Of a stretch of 34,224 nucleotides of DNA, positions 1-7,610 are shown in pieces. A program made the translations under genes and the position numbers. The DNA comes from Acidimicrobiales bacterium (lineage in GTDB: Bacteria > Actinomycetota > Acidimicrobiia > Acidimicrobiales > UBA8190): NCBI GenBank assembly GCA_031292675.1, contig JARLGQ010000275.1, positions 1 through 34,224 on the forward strand. Direction: 5' to 3'. Position 1 is the first letter of the stretch. Each line of letters opens with the position of its first letter. The notes below the pieces were generated by a model, which saw only the letters and a program-made list of their open reading frames with translations, was not told the DNA's origin and did not search any database.

Positions 1-55
1 CGATCACGACTGCGCCGCCCGCCGTGAGGATCATGTCGAAGGTCTTGCGCCGCAT
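1..55 (-). CDS. 5' end of a putative small membrane protein (partial)
   Basis: Only the first 18 codons lie in the window; the gene runs off the left edge. The reading frame begins MRRKTFDMILTAGGAVVI, a basic N-terminus followed by the start of a hydrophobic stretch, as in actinobacterial integral membrane proteins of unknown function. A clear Shine-Dalgarno (AAAAGGAG on the minus strand) sits just upstream of the ATG, which supports the start. It lies downstream of the sensor kinase on the same strand, but a 364-bp gap separates them, so it probably has its own promoter. No function can be given from this fragment. Confidence 0.6.
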   Translation of the reverse strand, partial: MRRKTFDMILTAGGAVVI

Positions 56-419
56 GTCTGGCTCCTTTTCGGATATTCGGTATTTGGTTGTCAGGCTCAG
101 CACCCGTGCCGGGCCTCTCCGGTCACGATGCCTGAGCCGGCGGGGTACTTGGCAGAGTCGAAGGTCCCTCACACGGGTCCAAACGTCCCTGGTGGTGACC
201 GGTGTCCGGAGGAAAAGGGGCCTCTCGGGAGGTGGGGCTCCGCTCAACCCCGGAAGGGATTGGGAGCGCGGGTCGGGCGCGACTCGGTTTGGGGATCGAG
301 CCTGGGCCCTCTCCGGGCCCGCCGTGGTCAGGCCTGCGGCTGCTCGAGCCGAGGTGAACCCCTCCCCAGGGAACCGACGCTCGGAGGACCCACGCACCTC
401 CGGTTCCCGCCGGACCGAC
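56..419. other. Intergenic region between the kinase and the left-edge gene
   Basis: No convincing gene is seen; the ORFs here are extensions of shadows of the kinase. The stretch holds the upstream region of the left-edge gene. Two structures stand out. One is a hairpin-like GGGCCC-TCTCC-GGGCCC at 304-320, downstream of the kinase stop, which could act in transcription termination but lacks a T-run. The other is a loose match to the DosR-like palindrome at about 218-231 (GGGCCTCTCGGGAG). Neither is strong alone. Confidence 0.4.
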
Positions 420-1664
420 CTACTGCGTGATCGGTACCCGCCAGGTGAGCAACGTCCCGCCTTCCTCGCGGCTCTCGACGAGGAATTCGCCGTGAAGCTT
501 CTCCGCCCGGCGCCGCAGGTTGACCAGGCCGAGCCCACCGCCGGTCGTCTCGGTTGGCAGCAACCCGTGGCCGTTGTCGGTGACCTCGAGCTGACAAAGG
601 CCGTCGCGTACCCGTACGACCACGCTGGCCTCGGTCGCTTGGGCGTGACGACCGATGTTGGTCACCGCCTCACGGATCGTCGCCGACAGGTGTTCGGCGA
701 GCTCGTCGGAGATAGCCGAGTCCACCGGGCCATCGAACGACACCCTCACCTCGAAGCCCAAGACGGGGTTGAGATCGTGGATGAGAGAGAGGACGGTATT
801 CCTGACACCTTGGTCGAGGCCCGCCGATCCGAGCTCGTAGATGGTCGAGCGAACCTGCCGGATGGTGGCGTCGAGATCCGAGACCGCCGCCTGGAGCCGG
901 TCCGCGATCCCCGCTGCCGTCGCCGCTCCCGCCATGCTCTGCAGCGAGAGCGTCACGGCGAAGAGACGCTGGATGACGGTGTCGTGGAGGTCCCGTGCCA
1001 CACGGTCGCGGTCCTCGTAGACGGCCACCTCCTGCACCCGTTGATGGAGACGTGCGTTCTGGATGGCGATGCCGGCTGCAAGGGCGAGGGCGACGACAAG
1101 TGCCTCGTCGTCCTGGGTGAACTCGGACCAGCCGATCTTGTCGGTGAGATAGAGATTGCCGTAGACCTCGTCGCGCACCTTGATCGGTACCCCCAGAAAC
1201 GAGGTCATGGGCGGATGGTGGGGGGGGAAGCCGTAGCTGTCGGGGTGGGATCCCATGTCCCGCAAGCGCAACGGGTGGGGATGGGTGATCAGCAGCCCCA
1301 GCACCCCTCTCCCCGTGGGACGGGCCCCGATCCGCCGTTCCTCGTCGGGATCGAGCCCCACGGTGATGAATTCGGACAGGGCGGTGCCTTCGTCGTTGAG
1401 GACGCCGAGCGCGCCGTAGCGTGCCCCCGCCATCTGGCGAGCCTCCTCGATCAAATGACGAAGCAGGACCGGTAGCTCGAGGTCCGCCTCGAGCAGAAGC
1501 GTCGCCTCGAGCACCCGGCGGAGCTTGACGGGATCTTCGATCGCCCGGAATGGCACAGCCCACCAGCCTAGCGGGCTTGCCCGTTTTGGGGCTGAGCATG
1601 CGTCGCCGATCTCCTCGTGGCACGGCCGGTGGGAGCCGGGATGGGTTGCCTTGATGTGGTTCAC
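420..1664 (-). CDS. devS: DevS/DosS-type sensor histidine kinase with one GAF domain
   Basis: This cytoplasmic sensor kinase is predicted to phosphorylate the response regulator encoded divergently beside it. In order it has a GAF domain (about residues 65-205), a HisKA_3 dimerisation helix with the phospho-acceptor His227 in ARDLHDTVIQRLF, and an HATPase_c domain with N-box EAVTNIGRHA, DNGHG and GGGLGL. The GAF segment GFPPHHPPM aligns with the DosS GAF-A segment that contains the haem-ligand His149; the matching residue here is His150. DosS has two GAF domains and this protein one. No transmembrane segment is seen. The start is uncertain. The longest frame begins at a GTG only 16 bp from the regulator's start and has no Shine-Dalgarno; a GTG at 1556 (378 aa), just before the conserved region, is an equally good or better start. 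Confidence 0.9.
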   Translation of the reverse strand: MNHIKATHPGSHRPCHEEIGDACSAPKRASPLGWWAVPFRAIEDPVKLRRVLEATLLLEADLELPVLLRHLIEEARQMAGARYGALGVLNDEGTALSEFITVGLDPDEERRIGARPTGRGVLGLLITHPHPLRLRDMGSHPDSYGFPPHHPPMTSFLGVPIKVRDEVYGNLYLTDKIGWSEFTQDDEALVVALALAAGIAIQNARLHQRVQEVAVYEDRDRVARDLHDTVIQRLFAVTLSLQSMAGAATAAGIADRLQAAVSDLDATIRQVRSTIYELGSAGLDQGVRNTVLSLIHDLNPVLGFEVRVSFDGPVDSAISDELAEHLSATIREAVTNIGRHAQATEASVVVRVRDGLCQLEVTDNGHGLLPTETTGGGLGLVNLRRRAEKLHGEFLVESREEGGTLLTWRVPITQ

Positions 1665-1680
1665 TTGGGAAGATGATCGA

Positions 1681-2352
1681 GTGAGCTTGCGCGTGTTCCT
1701 CCTCGACGATCATGAGATCGTCCGAACCGGCCTACGGTCGTTGCTCGAGGCGACCGACGACATCGTGGTCGTCGGTGAAGCCGGGACCGTCGCCGAGGCT
1801 CTGGCCCGGATCCCGCCCACCCGTCCTGAGGTTGCGATCCTCGATGTCCGGCTGCCCGACGGGAGCGGTGTGGAAGTCTGTCGTGAGGTGCGCTCTCGCA
1901 ACCCTGAGATCGCTTGCGTGATGCTCACGTCCTACGCCGATGACGAAGCGCTCTTCGCCGCCATCATGGCGGGTGCCGCCGGTTACGTCTTGAAACAGGT
2001 CGAGGGCACCAACCTGGTCGAGGACGTCCGACGGGTGGCGGCAGGTCAGTCCCTGCTCGATCCGGTTATCACCGAGCGGGTGCTGACGCGGCTCCGGAAG
2101 GGCCCTGAAGAAGACCCCCGGCTTGCCAGCCTCACGGCTCAGGAGCGGCGCATTCTGGATCTCATCGCGGAGGGAAAGACGAACCGCCAGATCGCCGGCG
2201 AGCTGTACCTCGCCGAGAAGACCGTCAAGAACTACGTCTCCAACGTGCTGTCCAAGCTGGGCATGGAGCGTCGCACGCAGGCCGCGACCTATGCCGCGCG
2301 CCTCGACGAGCGGTCACAGCGGTCGTCGCGCGACGACGCTTCGGGCACCTAG
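1681..2352 (+). CDS. devR: DevR/DosR-type NarL-family response regulator
   Basis: This is a 223-residue two-domain regulator. The receiver domain (about 3-120) has acidic pocket Asp9/Asp10, phospho-acceptor Asp55 in ILDVRLPDG, Thr83 and Lys105. The LuxR/NarL HTH (about 150-208) contains LAEKTVKNYVS, which as I remember it is identical to the DosR recognition helix, with Lys180, Lys183 and Asn184 at the positions of the DosR DNA-contacting Lys179, Lys182 and Asn183. DosR activates hypoxia/NO dormancy genes from a 20-bp palindrome. The GTG start at 1681 follows a GGGAAG-like Shine-Dalgarno and fits the family's N-terminus; the longer ORF upstream is antisense to the kinase. Close homologues of DosR target genes lie downstream, so it is probably the local master regulator. 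Confidence 0.93.
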   Translation: MSLRVFLLDDHEIVRTGLRSLLEATDDIVVVGEAGTVAEALARIPPTRPEVAILDVRLPDGSGVEVCREVRSRNPEIACVMLTSYADDEALFAAIMAGAAGYVLKQVEGTNLVEDVRRVAAGQSLLDPVITERVLTRLRKGPEEDPRLASLTAQERRILDLIAEGKTNRQIAGELYLAEKTVKNYVSNVLSKLGMERRTQAATYAARLDERSQRSSRDDASGT

Positions 2353-2372
2353 AGATCTACCGGTTTCTGTCC

Positions 2373-2729
2373 TCAACAGGGCCGGGATCGCTCGGTGAGA
2401 TCATCGAGCTCGATGAGCTGGTCCAAGGCGACGCCTCGAGTCTCGAGGGCGCGTTCGAGCCGGTTCCGTTCCAACTGCCGCTGGTCGAAGCTGCTCAGGT
2501 CGAATTCGATCCCAAGGCGTCGGGAGAACTCGATGAGAGCCATGTCGTAGGCAAGTTGGTCGGCCAGTGCGGCCGCAGCCCAGTCGGATCCGGAACGGGC
2601 CCCCGGCTTGGCTTCCAGCTTGCTTCGGCATGCCAGCACCTTGGCCAGCGCCCCACCGGTCGTCGTGTCGTCATCGGTCCCGTCGGTCTGCACGAGGGCG
2701 GCGCTCAGGAGCTGGCTGTAGATAGACAT
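2373..2729 (-). CDS. Conserved hypothetical protein, 118 aa
   Basis: This small soluble protein has no signal peptide or membrane segment. It is mostly helical in appearance, with a well-formed central part (ALADQLAYDMALIEFSRRLGI) followed by a charged region rich in Arg, Leu and Glu. The N-terminus MSIYSQLLSAAL and the LADQLAYD segment resemble small actinobacterial proteins of unknown function that I associate with universal-stress-protein loci, but I cannot name the family. The ATG is preceded by GGGAGGG on the minus strand, a good Shine-Dalgarno. It converges on the response regulator with a 20-bp gap and is divergent from the phosphotransferase/kinase gene. The DosR-like half site at 2924-2937 could serve either gene. 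Confidence 0.75.
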   Translation of the reverse strand: MSIYSQLLSAALVQTDGTDDDTTTGGALAKVLACRSKLEAKPGARSGSDWAAAALADQLAYDMALIEFSRRLGIEFDLSSFDQRQLERNRLERALETRGVALDQLIELDDLTERSRPC

Positions 2730-2923
2730 GGTCTTCTACCCTCCCGTCTCGTCGGCACCCCGTGGACCCGGCCGTCGGCTCGGATCAACTCCGAACTCGA
2801 GGGCCATTTCCATACCCTCAGTGTCTCCTCGAGCCCGCCCACCCCGGAAGGGCCAGAGGTCCCAATCGGGCTGCAGGTGGACCCGACAGCCTCGTGGGGG
2901 GTGGGGTGCGTTCGACCCGACAC

Positions 2924-2937
2924 AGGACTTTCGACAC
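2924..2937. promoter_or_regulatory. Weak DosR-like box
   Basis: AGGACTTTCGACAC matches an idealised GGGACTTTCGTCCC at 11 of 14 positions by eye. It lies 77 bp upstream of the ATG of the phosphotransferase/P-loop gene, whose M. tuberculosis homologue Rv2004c belongs to the DosR regulon. The second half-site is degenerate, so this is a tentative call. Confidence 0.35.
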
Positions 2938-2998
2938 TGTCCTTGTACCGTTGCACGCTGGACCATTGGAGAACGATGAGGCACGTGCAGCTCGAAAC

Positions 2999-3004
2999 GG
3001 AGGT
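2999..3004 (+). promoter_or_regulatory. Shine-Dalgarno that decides the start of the 3014 gene
   Basis: GGAGGT is separated by 9 nt from the ATG at 3014. It decides between the over-long ORF beginning at 2762, this ATG, and the internal ATG at 3068, which has no comparable ribosome binding site. Confidence 0.7.
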
Positions 3005-3013
3005 CCGAACCCG

Positions 3014-4558
3014 ATGGGGGGCCAGGTCGAAGCCTGGATCTTGGGTGATGCTCGTCCGGCGTGCCCCATGACAGGATCGCCAGCCGGTTCGGCAGTACGC
3101 GAGACGCACCTCTCGATCCTGCTGTTCCTCGGCGAGCGCGTGTTCAAGCTGCACAAACCACTCCGTTTCGACTTCGCCGACTTCTCGACCCTGTCCTCTC
3201 GGGTCGAGGCCTGTCGGCGCGAGGTCGATCTCAACCGCCGGCTTGCTCCTGACGTCTACTTGGGAGTCGCCGACGTCACAATGGAAGGCGAAACCCTCGA
3301 TCAAGTCGTCGTGATGCGTCGCCTTCCCGCCGAGCGCTCCCTGGCTCATCTGGCGTGCTCGGGCCCCGAGGCAGTGGTGGTGGCCGAGGTGAAGAAGGTG
3401 GCACGAGCATTGGCCGATTTCCATGCCCGGGCCGAACGCTCCGCCGAGATCTCGGCCTGTGCTTCTGCGCAGGGGATTGCCGATCAGTTCGAGAAGAACG
3501 TGTTGGCGATGGCGCCTTTTGTCGGACCGGTCCTGGACCGAGACGTGCACGCCGCCGTGGTAAGTGGCGTCCGTCGCTACCTGGCGGGTCGCGCATCGCT
3601 GTTCTCGGCTCGCATCGCCTTGGGGCAGATCTGCGATGGCCACGGAGATCTCCAGGCCGATGACATCTACTGCCTCGACGACGGTCCAAGGATCCTCGAT
3701 TGTCTCGAATTCGACGACAGGCTCCGCTACGGGGACGTCGCCGCGGACGTGGCCTTCCTCGCCATGGATCTCGAGCGCCTCGGGGCCGAAGCGCCGGCGA
3801 CACAATTCGTGCGTGACTACGAGGAGGCGGCCGGAGCGCTCTCACCCCGATCGCTGCTGCACTTCTACATCGCCCTACGCGCGTATGTCCGGACGAAGGT
3901 CACTTGCATCCGTCACGGACAGGGAGACCCCGGCGCGGCCGATCAGGCGGCCCGGCTCCTGAAGCTGGCGGAGGTCCATCTCGAGCGGGCCCGGGTCCGA
4001 CTGGTGCTCGTCGGGGGGGTGCCCGGCTCGGGCAAGTCCACCCTGGCGACGGTACTGGGAGACGCGCTGGGCGCCACCGTGCTCAGATCCGACGAGCGAC
4101 GTCGGGGCAGGTCGGGGCAAAAAGAGGCGCGCCCACCAGCGCGCACATTCGCCCGTGGGCCCTACACACCGTTGGGTAAGCAGGAGGTCTACGACGATCT
4201 GATCGAGACTGCCCGGGCGCACCTGGCCCTCGGCGAGTCGGTCGTCCTCGATGCATCGTGGATCGACGAGTCCCACCGCCGCATGGCCCGGCGACTGGCG
4301 ACGGAGTCGATCGCCGATCTCACCGAACTGCACTGCACCGCCCCGCCTGCCGTCGTCGAACGCCGGATTGCCCTGCGGCTCCGGAATGGGGATGATGCCT
4401 CCGAAGCTTCCGTCGAGATCGGCCGGGCGATGGCTCGCACGGAGGCCCCGTGGCCGTCGGCGGCGGACGTTGACACGACACGACCGCTCGGAGTCGTCCT
4501 GGACGAGGCCCTGAAGCTGATCGGGGTCGGGCTCGACCACCCCGAGGACCGGAGCTGA
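3014..4558 (+). CDS. Bifunctional phosphotransferase-fold / P-loop kinase protein (Rv2004c type)
   Basis: This 514-residue protein fuses two kinase modules. The N-terminal part (about 30-310) is an aminoglycoside-phosphotransferase-like fold with FKLHKPLRFDFADFST, HGDLQADDI at 210-218 in the catalytic-loop position, and DCLEFDDRLRYGDVAADVAF. The C-terminal part (about 328-505) is a P-loop kinase of the gluconate/zeta-toxin-like type, with Walker A GVPGSGKST at 335-343. Length and architecture match Rv2004c of M. tuberculosis, a DosR-regulon protein of unsettled substrate. In the catalytic loop the usual Asn of HGDLxxxN is Asp, which I take to be family-typical. The frame upstream to 2762 is discarded because of the GGAGGT at 2999. 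It converges with the flavodoxin gene (13-bp gap). The substrates of both kinase halves are unknown. Confidence 0.88.
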   Translation: MGGQVEAWILGDARPACPMTGSPAGSAVRETHLSILLFLGERVFKLHKPLRFDFADFSTLSSRVEACRREVDLNRRLAPDVYLGVADVTMEGETLDQVVVMRRLPAERSLAHLACSGPEAVVVAEVKKVARALADFHARAERSAEISACASAQGIADQFEKNVLAMAPFVGPVLDRDVHAAVVSGVRRYLAGRASLFSARIALGQICDGHGDLQADDIYCLDDGPRILDCLEFDDRLRYGDVAADVAFLAMDLERLGAEAPATQFVRDYEEAAGALSPRSLLHFYIALRAYVRTKVTCIRHGQGDPGAADQAARLLKLAEVHLERARVRLVLVGGVPGSGKSTLATVLGDALGATVLRSDERRRGRSGQKEARPPARTFARGPYTPLGKQEVYDDLIETARAHLALGESVVLDASWIDESHRRMARRLATESIADLTELHCTAPPAVVERRIALRLRNGDDASEASVEIGRAMARTEAPWPSAADVDTTRPLGVVLDEALKLIGVGLDHPEDRS

Positions 4559-4571
4559 GGAGTCGGTGGAG

Positions 4572-5114
4572 TCAGTCTCTGCCGGTCGGCGCGCCCTCTG
4601 CGACAGCGGACAATTGGACCCCCCACGCTAGGGCTCGGTCGAGCTCTCCCGGCAGGAGGTGGCTCTCCTTGTCCACGAGGAAGCTCTCGGGTGGGGCCAC
4701 GACGGTGAGCCCGAGCCGCGCCAGATGGCGGCCGATGCTCCTCGACGCACGACCCGTGAAGAGGACCGGGGACTTGATGCGTGTGTCGAAGGCTGCCGCT
4801 CTCACATCGACGCCACCGAGAGATGCGAGCCATTCCCGGAGACCGGGCCCGACGTCGGCGCCGGGCTCGAGGACCAGGTCGCTACCCGGCTTGCCGACAC
4901 GCAGCGTGGCACCTCTGCGGGTGGAGGGCCATGACATGCCCCATGCATGGGTGGGGCCGCCCACCACGAGGAGATCGAAACCGTCGAGGACGTCGGGGGC
5001 GTCGGCCACGCCCATGACCCGCACGTCGGTGCCTGCGGTGAGACCCTTGGCGATCGCTTCTGCGACCAGTCGGGTGCTCCCGAACATCGACTCATAGACG
5101 ACGGCCACTCGCAT
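4572..5114 (-). CDS. Flavodoxin-domain protein
   Basis: The 180-residue protein has the flavodoxin fold and is expected to bind FMN and carry electrons or serve as a redox partner. It starts MRVAVVYESMFGSTRLVAEAI, where residues about 8-14 form the phosphate-binding loop of FMN. LLVVGGPTHAWGMS (about 48-61) is the second flavin loop, typical of flavodoxin-like proteins in actinobacteria. The C-terminal half keeps DTRIKSPVLFTGRA and the final strand-helix unit. The ATG is preceded by GGGAGG on the minus strand. It diverges from GAPDH across a 299-bp region and converges with the kinase gene. No partner reductase is encoded in the window. Proteins of this kind occur in actinobacterial stress clusters, consistent with anaerobic or redox-stress electron transfer. 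Confidence 0.85.
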   Translation of the reverse strand: MRVAVVYESMFGSTRLVAEAIAKGLTAGTDVRVMGVADAPDVLDGFDLLVVGGPTHAWGMSWPSTRRGATLRVGKPGSDLVLEPGADVGPGLREWLASLGGVDVRAAAFDTRIKSPVLFTGRASRSIGRHLARLGLTVVAPPESFLVDKESHLLPGELDRALAWGVQLSAVAEGAPTGRD

Positions 5115-5315
5115 GATGTCGCCTCCCGCTCGCTCAGGCCACCGCGGTCAGCGTCCTATGAGGCCCCGTCCCGTGCCAGGGGCAAAGGTCATTTCTGAGT
5201 GGCAACATCCGAATTGTCCTCCTACACAGGGGGAACGAAGGGGCGACCTCGGACGTAGACTGGAAAGAGTCTGGAGACCGGGCCAGGTTCCCACCCACTC
5301 GGGACGATGGGTATT

Positions 5316-5329
5316 GGGTCGATCGGCCC
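5316..5329. promoter_or_regulatory. DosR-like box upstream of GAPDH
   Basis: GGGTCGATCGGCCC fits the palindromic frame GGGNC-N4-GNCCC at all fixed positions. It lies 84 bp before the GAPDH ATG and about 200 bp from the divergent flavodoxin start. A weaker partial match, GGGGCAAAGGTCAT at 5179-5192, lies closer to the flavodoxin gene. The call rests on similarity to the DosR consensus and on the near-identical HTH of the regulator at 1681. Confidence 0.5.
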
Positions 5330-5413
5330 TACCCGATGCCGGGTAGCTCCGCGCATCCTGGGAACGCAAGCGATTTCCCAGGACGCAACGGTCACAAACA
5401 CGAAGGGACCTCG

Positions 5414-6427
5414 ATGACCATTCGAGTCGGGATCAACGGTTTCGGACGGACGGGAAGGGCGCTGTTCCGTGCGGCCCAACGCCACGAGCTCGACATCGAG
5501 GTGGTGGCGATCAACGACCTGGGCCCACCTGAGGCGCTGGCCCGACTCCTCGCCCGAGACTCTGTCTTCGGACGGTTCGACCAGTCGGTCACCACCTCCG
5601 GCAACGTCCTGGTGGTCGGTGGCCGGCGGATCCTCCTCCCGGCCCAGCACGAAGTGAAGGCCCTGCCCTGGGCGGCGCTCGAGGTCGACGTCGTGGTGGA
5701 GGCCACCGGACGCTTCACCTCTCGTGAGGACGCGGCGGGCCACCTCGACGCCGGTGCCCCTCGGGTCGTCGTGTCCGCACCCTCCAAGGGCGCCGACGCC
5801 ACCTTCGTGATGGGCGTGAACGACGACACCTTTGACCCCTCCCGTCATGTGGTCGTCTCCAACGCCTCGTGCACCACCAATTGCCTGGCGGTCCTGGCCA
5901 AGGTCCTCGACGACGCATTCGGCCTCGAGGAAGGTCTCATGACCACGGTCCACGCGTACACCGGTGACCAGCAACTCGTGGACGGCCTTCACAAGGACCC
6001 GAGGCGTGCTCGAGCTGCGGCACTCAACATCGTTCCGACCACCACCGGGGCGGCCCGGGCGACCGGTCTCGTCCTGCCGTCGGTGGAGGGTCGTCTCGAC
6101 GGCCTCGCCCTGCGGGTCCCGGTGCCCGACGGCTCCATCACCGACCTCGTGGCCAACGTGACGTCGAAGGTCACCGTCGCCCATGTCCAAGATGCGTACC
6201 GCGAGGCGGCAGCGGCCGCACCGCTCGAGGGTCGCCTCGACTATGCCGAGGAACCCCTGGTGTCGACCGACATCGTCGGTTCACCGGCCTCGTGCGTCTT
6301 CGACGCCGAGCTCACCATGGTCAAGGGGAGGTTGGTGAAGGTGCTCGGGTGGTACGACAACGAGTGGGGCTATGCCAACCGGCTGGCCGAATTGGCGGCC
6401 AAGATCGGGGCGGCATCCAAGCCTTGA
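5414..6427 (+). CDS. gap: Glyceraldehyde-3-phosphate dehydrogenase, type I
   Basis: This glycolytic enzyme oxidises glyceraldehyde-3-phosphate to 1,3-bisphosphoglycerate with NAD(P)+ in the cytoplasm. The 337-residue protein is full length. It has the NAD-binding glycine motif INGFGRTGR at the N-terminus, catalytic Cys153 in SNASCTTNC, His180 in TTVHAYTGDQ, the ALNIVPTTTGAA segment and the terminal WYDNEWGYANR. The ATG at 5414 follows AAGGGA and begins exactly at the family N-terminus; the ORF to 5336 is an upstream extension. It is not accompanied by pgk or tpi, unlike the usual glycolytic gap operon. It sits in a stress cluster and may therefore be a second, condition-specific copy (inference). 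A universal stress gene follows 115 bp downstream on the same strand. Confidence 0.96.
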   Translation: MTIRVGINGFGRTGRALFRAAQRHELDIEVVAINDLGPPEALARLLARDSVFGRFDQSVTTSGNVLVVGGRRILLPAQHEVKALPWAALEVDVVVEATGRFTSREDAAGHLDAGAPRVVVSAPSKGADATFVMGVNDDTFDPSRHVVVSNASCTTNCLAVLAKVLDDAFGLEEGLMTTVHAYTGDQQLVDGLHKDPRRARAAALNIVPTTTGAARATGLVLPSVEGRLDGLALRVPVPDGSITDLVANVTSKVTVAHVQDAYREAAAAAPLEGRLDYAEEPLVSTDIVGSPASCVFDAELTMVKGRLVKVLGWYDNEWGYANRLAELAAKIGAASKP

Positions 6428-6542
6428 CCGGGCATCCCGGGCCAACGACAGGGAGATCGGGAAAGGCCCATTCGATGAGACGTCTCGATCTGCATCAGGG
6501 GTGCGGGGCACCTGCAGCCGGAGGAGCAGCAGGAGGACGGGT

Positions 6543-6998
6543 GTGACCGCGCCGCGCCGCATCGTGGTGGGAGTCGATGGTTCAGAAGACTCGGGTCGCG
6601 CCCTGGGTTGGGCCGCCGCTCTGATCGCAGGGTCGAGCGGAGAGGTCGTGGCCGTCCATGCCCTCGGCCTGTTGACGCACCTCGGCGACGACTCGGTGGT
6701 GCCGTCGGCTGGCCATCGGCAGGAGGTGGCCCACAGGCTCGAGCGGGAGTGGTGCCGACCGCTCGCCGATGCGGCGGTGGCGCACCGCTGCATGGTGATC
6801 GACGGCGATCCCGTCACGGGGGTGCTCAGGGCGGCGCACGAGCAGGCGGCCGATCTCATCGTGGTGGGACGCCGCGGTGTCGGCGGTCCTCCCGGCTTGC
6901 TTCTCGGTAGCACGAGCCAACAACTCGTGCACCAGGCCGACGTCCCGGTGGCGGTCATTCCCCGCGACGTTCCGAGCGACGACATGCCGAGTCCATAG
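6543..6998 (+). CDS. Universal stress protein, UspA family
   Basis: This single-domain Usp has 151 residues. It starts TAPRRIVVGVDGSEDSGRAL with the first strand and the Asp of the ATP-binding Usp subgroup. Near the C-terminus GRRGVGG...GLLLGSTSQQ forms the G-X2-G-X9-GS/T ATP-binding motif, and VPVAVIPRD is the usual final strand. ATP-binding Usps signal energy status and are strongly represented in the DosR regulon (Rv2005c, Rv2623, Rv2624c). The GTG start at 6543 is preceded by GGAGGACGGGT, a strong Shine-Dalgarno, which excludes the longer ORF. It could be read through from GAPDH or from a promoter in the 115-bp gap. A hairpin at 7069-7087 separates it from the convergent CBS gene. Confidence 0.93.
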   Translation: MTAPRRIVVGVDGSEDSGRALGWAAALIAGSSGEVVAVHALGLLTHLGDDSVVPSAGHRQEVAHRLEREWCRPLADAAVAHRCMVIDGDPVTGVLRAAHEQAADLIVVGRRGVGGPPGLLLGSTSQQLVHQADVPVAVIPRDVPSDDMPSP

Positions 6999-7068
6999 CA
7001 AAGGCGACGTCGCTCGAGGCCTGAGTTGTGTCCTGGCGATCTGGCCCGAGGTTGTGCCCGCCGATCTT

Positions 7069-7087
7069 GCCCGGGATGGGCCCGGGC
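7069..7087. terminator. Possible bidirectional terminator hairpin
   Basis: A perfect 7-bp stem, GCCCGGG and CCCGGGC, encloses the loop ATGGG between the convergent universal stress and CBS genes. There is no T-run on either side, so termination would not be classically intrinsic. Confidence 0.4.
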
Positions 7088-7118
7088 GAGCTGACTCAGC
7101 CCAGGAGCCGGCTAGTCC

Positions 7119-7610
7119 TCATCGATCCCTGTGGTGGTCCGTCGGCTCCTTGGCCAACCGGAGCACCGCACTCAGGACGTCGAGGGCAGACGCCACGCCC
7201 ACAGCGGCATTCTCGTCGATCACGGCGACGACCTCGAGCTCGTAGGCCGTCATCTCCTCGCCGACATCGGCCGGGTGCTGGGTGCAACTGACCGTCCTGG
7301 GAGCAGGGCGCGCGATCTCGCCTGCCCAGACGGTGTCGGGATCCGCACCCCCTGCCACGGCTTCGATGACGTCCATTGCCGTCAGGAACCCCGTAGGTCC
7401 GAGGGGGCTCTCCACCAGCACCGCGCCCAGCCCCGAGGCGATCATCGCCTGCATCACGGTGCGAAGGCTCTCCAGCGCGCCCACGCGGGCAGGGACCCGC
7501 GCCGGGATGCGACGCGCCAGGTCGGGTCCGGAATCCCCTCGGTCCCCGCTGCCCCCGGAGCGGTCGAGAGAGCCCGGGCGGTCCCGGGTGCCCCTGGGCT
7601 CCCTGGTCAT
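7119..7610 (-). CDS. CBS-pair domain protein
   Basis: The protein has 163 residues. An N-terminal low-complexity, Asp/Arg/Gly-rich tail (about 1-35) precedes two CBS motifs: one around SLRTVMQAMIASGLGAVLV and GFLTAMDVIEAV, the second ending VASALDVLSAVLRLA. CBS pairs bind adenosine nucleotides and sense energy or redox state. A stand-alone pair is the architecture of Hrp1 (Rv2626c), a DosR-regulon protein. The ATG overlaps the TGA of the upstream split-barrel gene (ATGA), indicating translational coupling and explaining the lack of a Shine-Dalgarno. It is the last gene of a three-gene minus-strand operon. The disordered tail is unusual for this small class, and the true start could lie a little downstream. 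Confidence 0.8.
   Translation of the reverse strand: MTREPRGTRDRPGSLDRSGGSGDRGDSGPDLARRIPARVPARVGALESLRTVMQAMIASGLGAVLVESPLGPTGFLTAMDVIEAVAGGADPDTVWAGEIARPAPRTVSCTQHPADVGEEMTAYELEVVAVIDENAAVGVASALDVLSAVLRLAKEPTDHHRDR

Noticed and set aside
24-1475. 483-aa plus-strand ORF
   Set aside because: It is antisense to the DevS-like kinase, Arg-rich and without any family motif; a typical high-GC shadow.
2705-3805. 366-aa minus-strand ORF
   Set aside because: It lies antisense to the Rv2004c-type gene, which has clear motifs; no domain visible in this frame.
5222-6190. 322-aa minus-strand ORF
   Set aside because: Antisense shadow of GAPDH, with His/Gly/Asp-rich composition.
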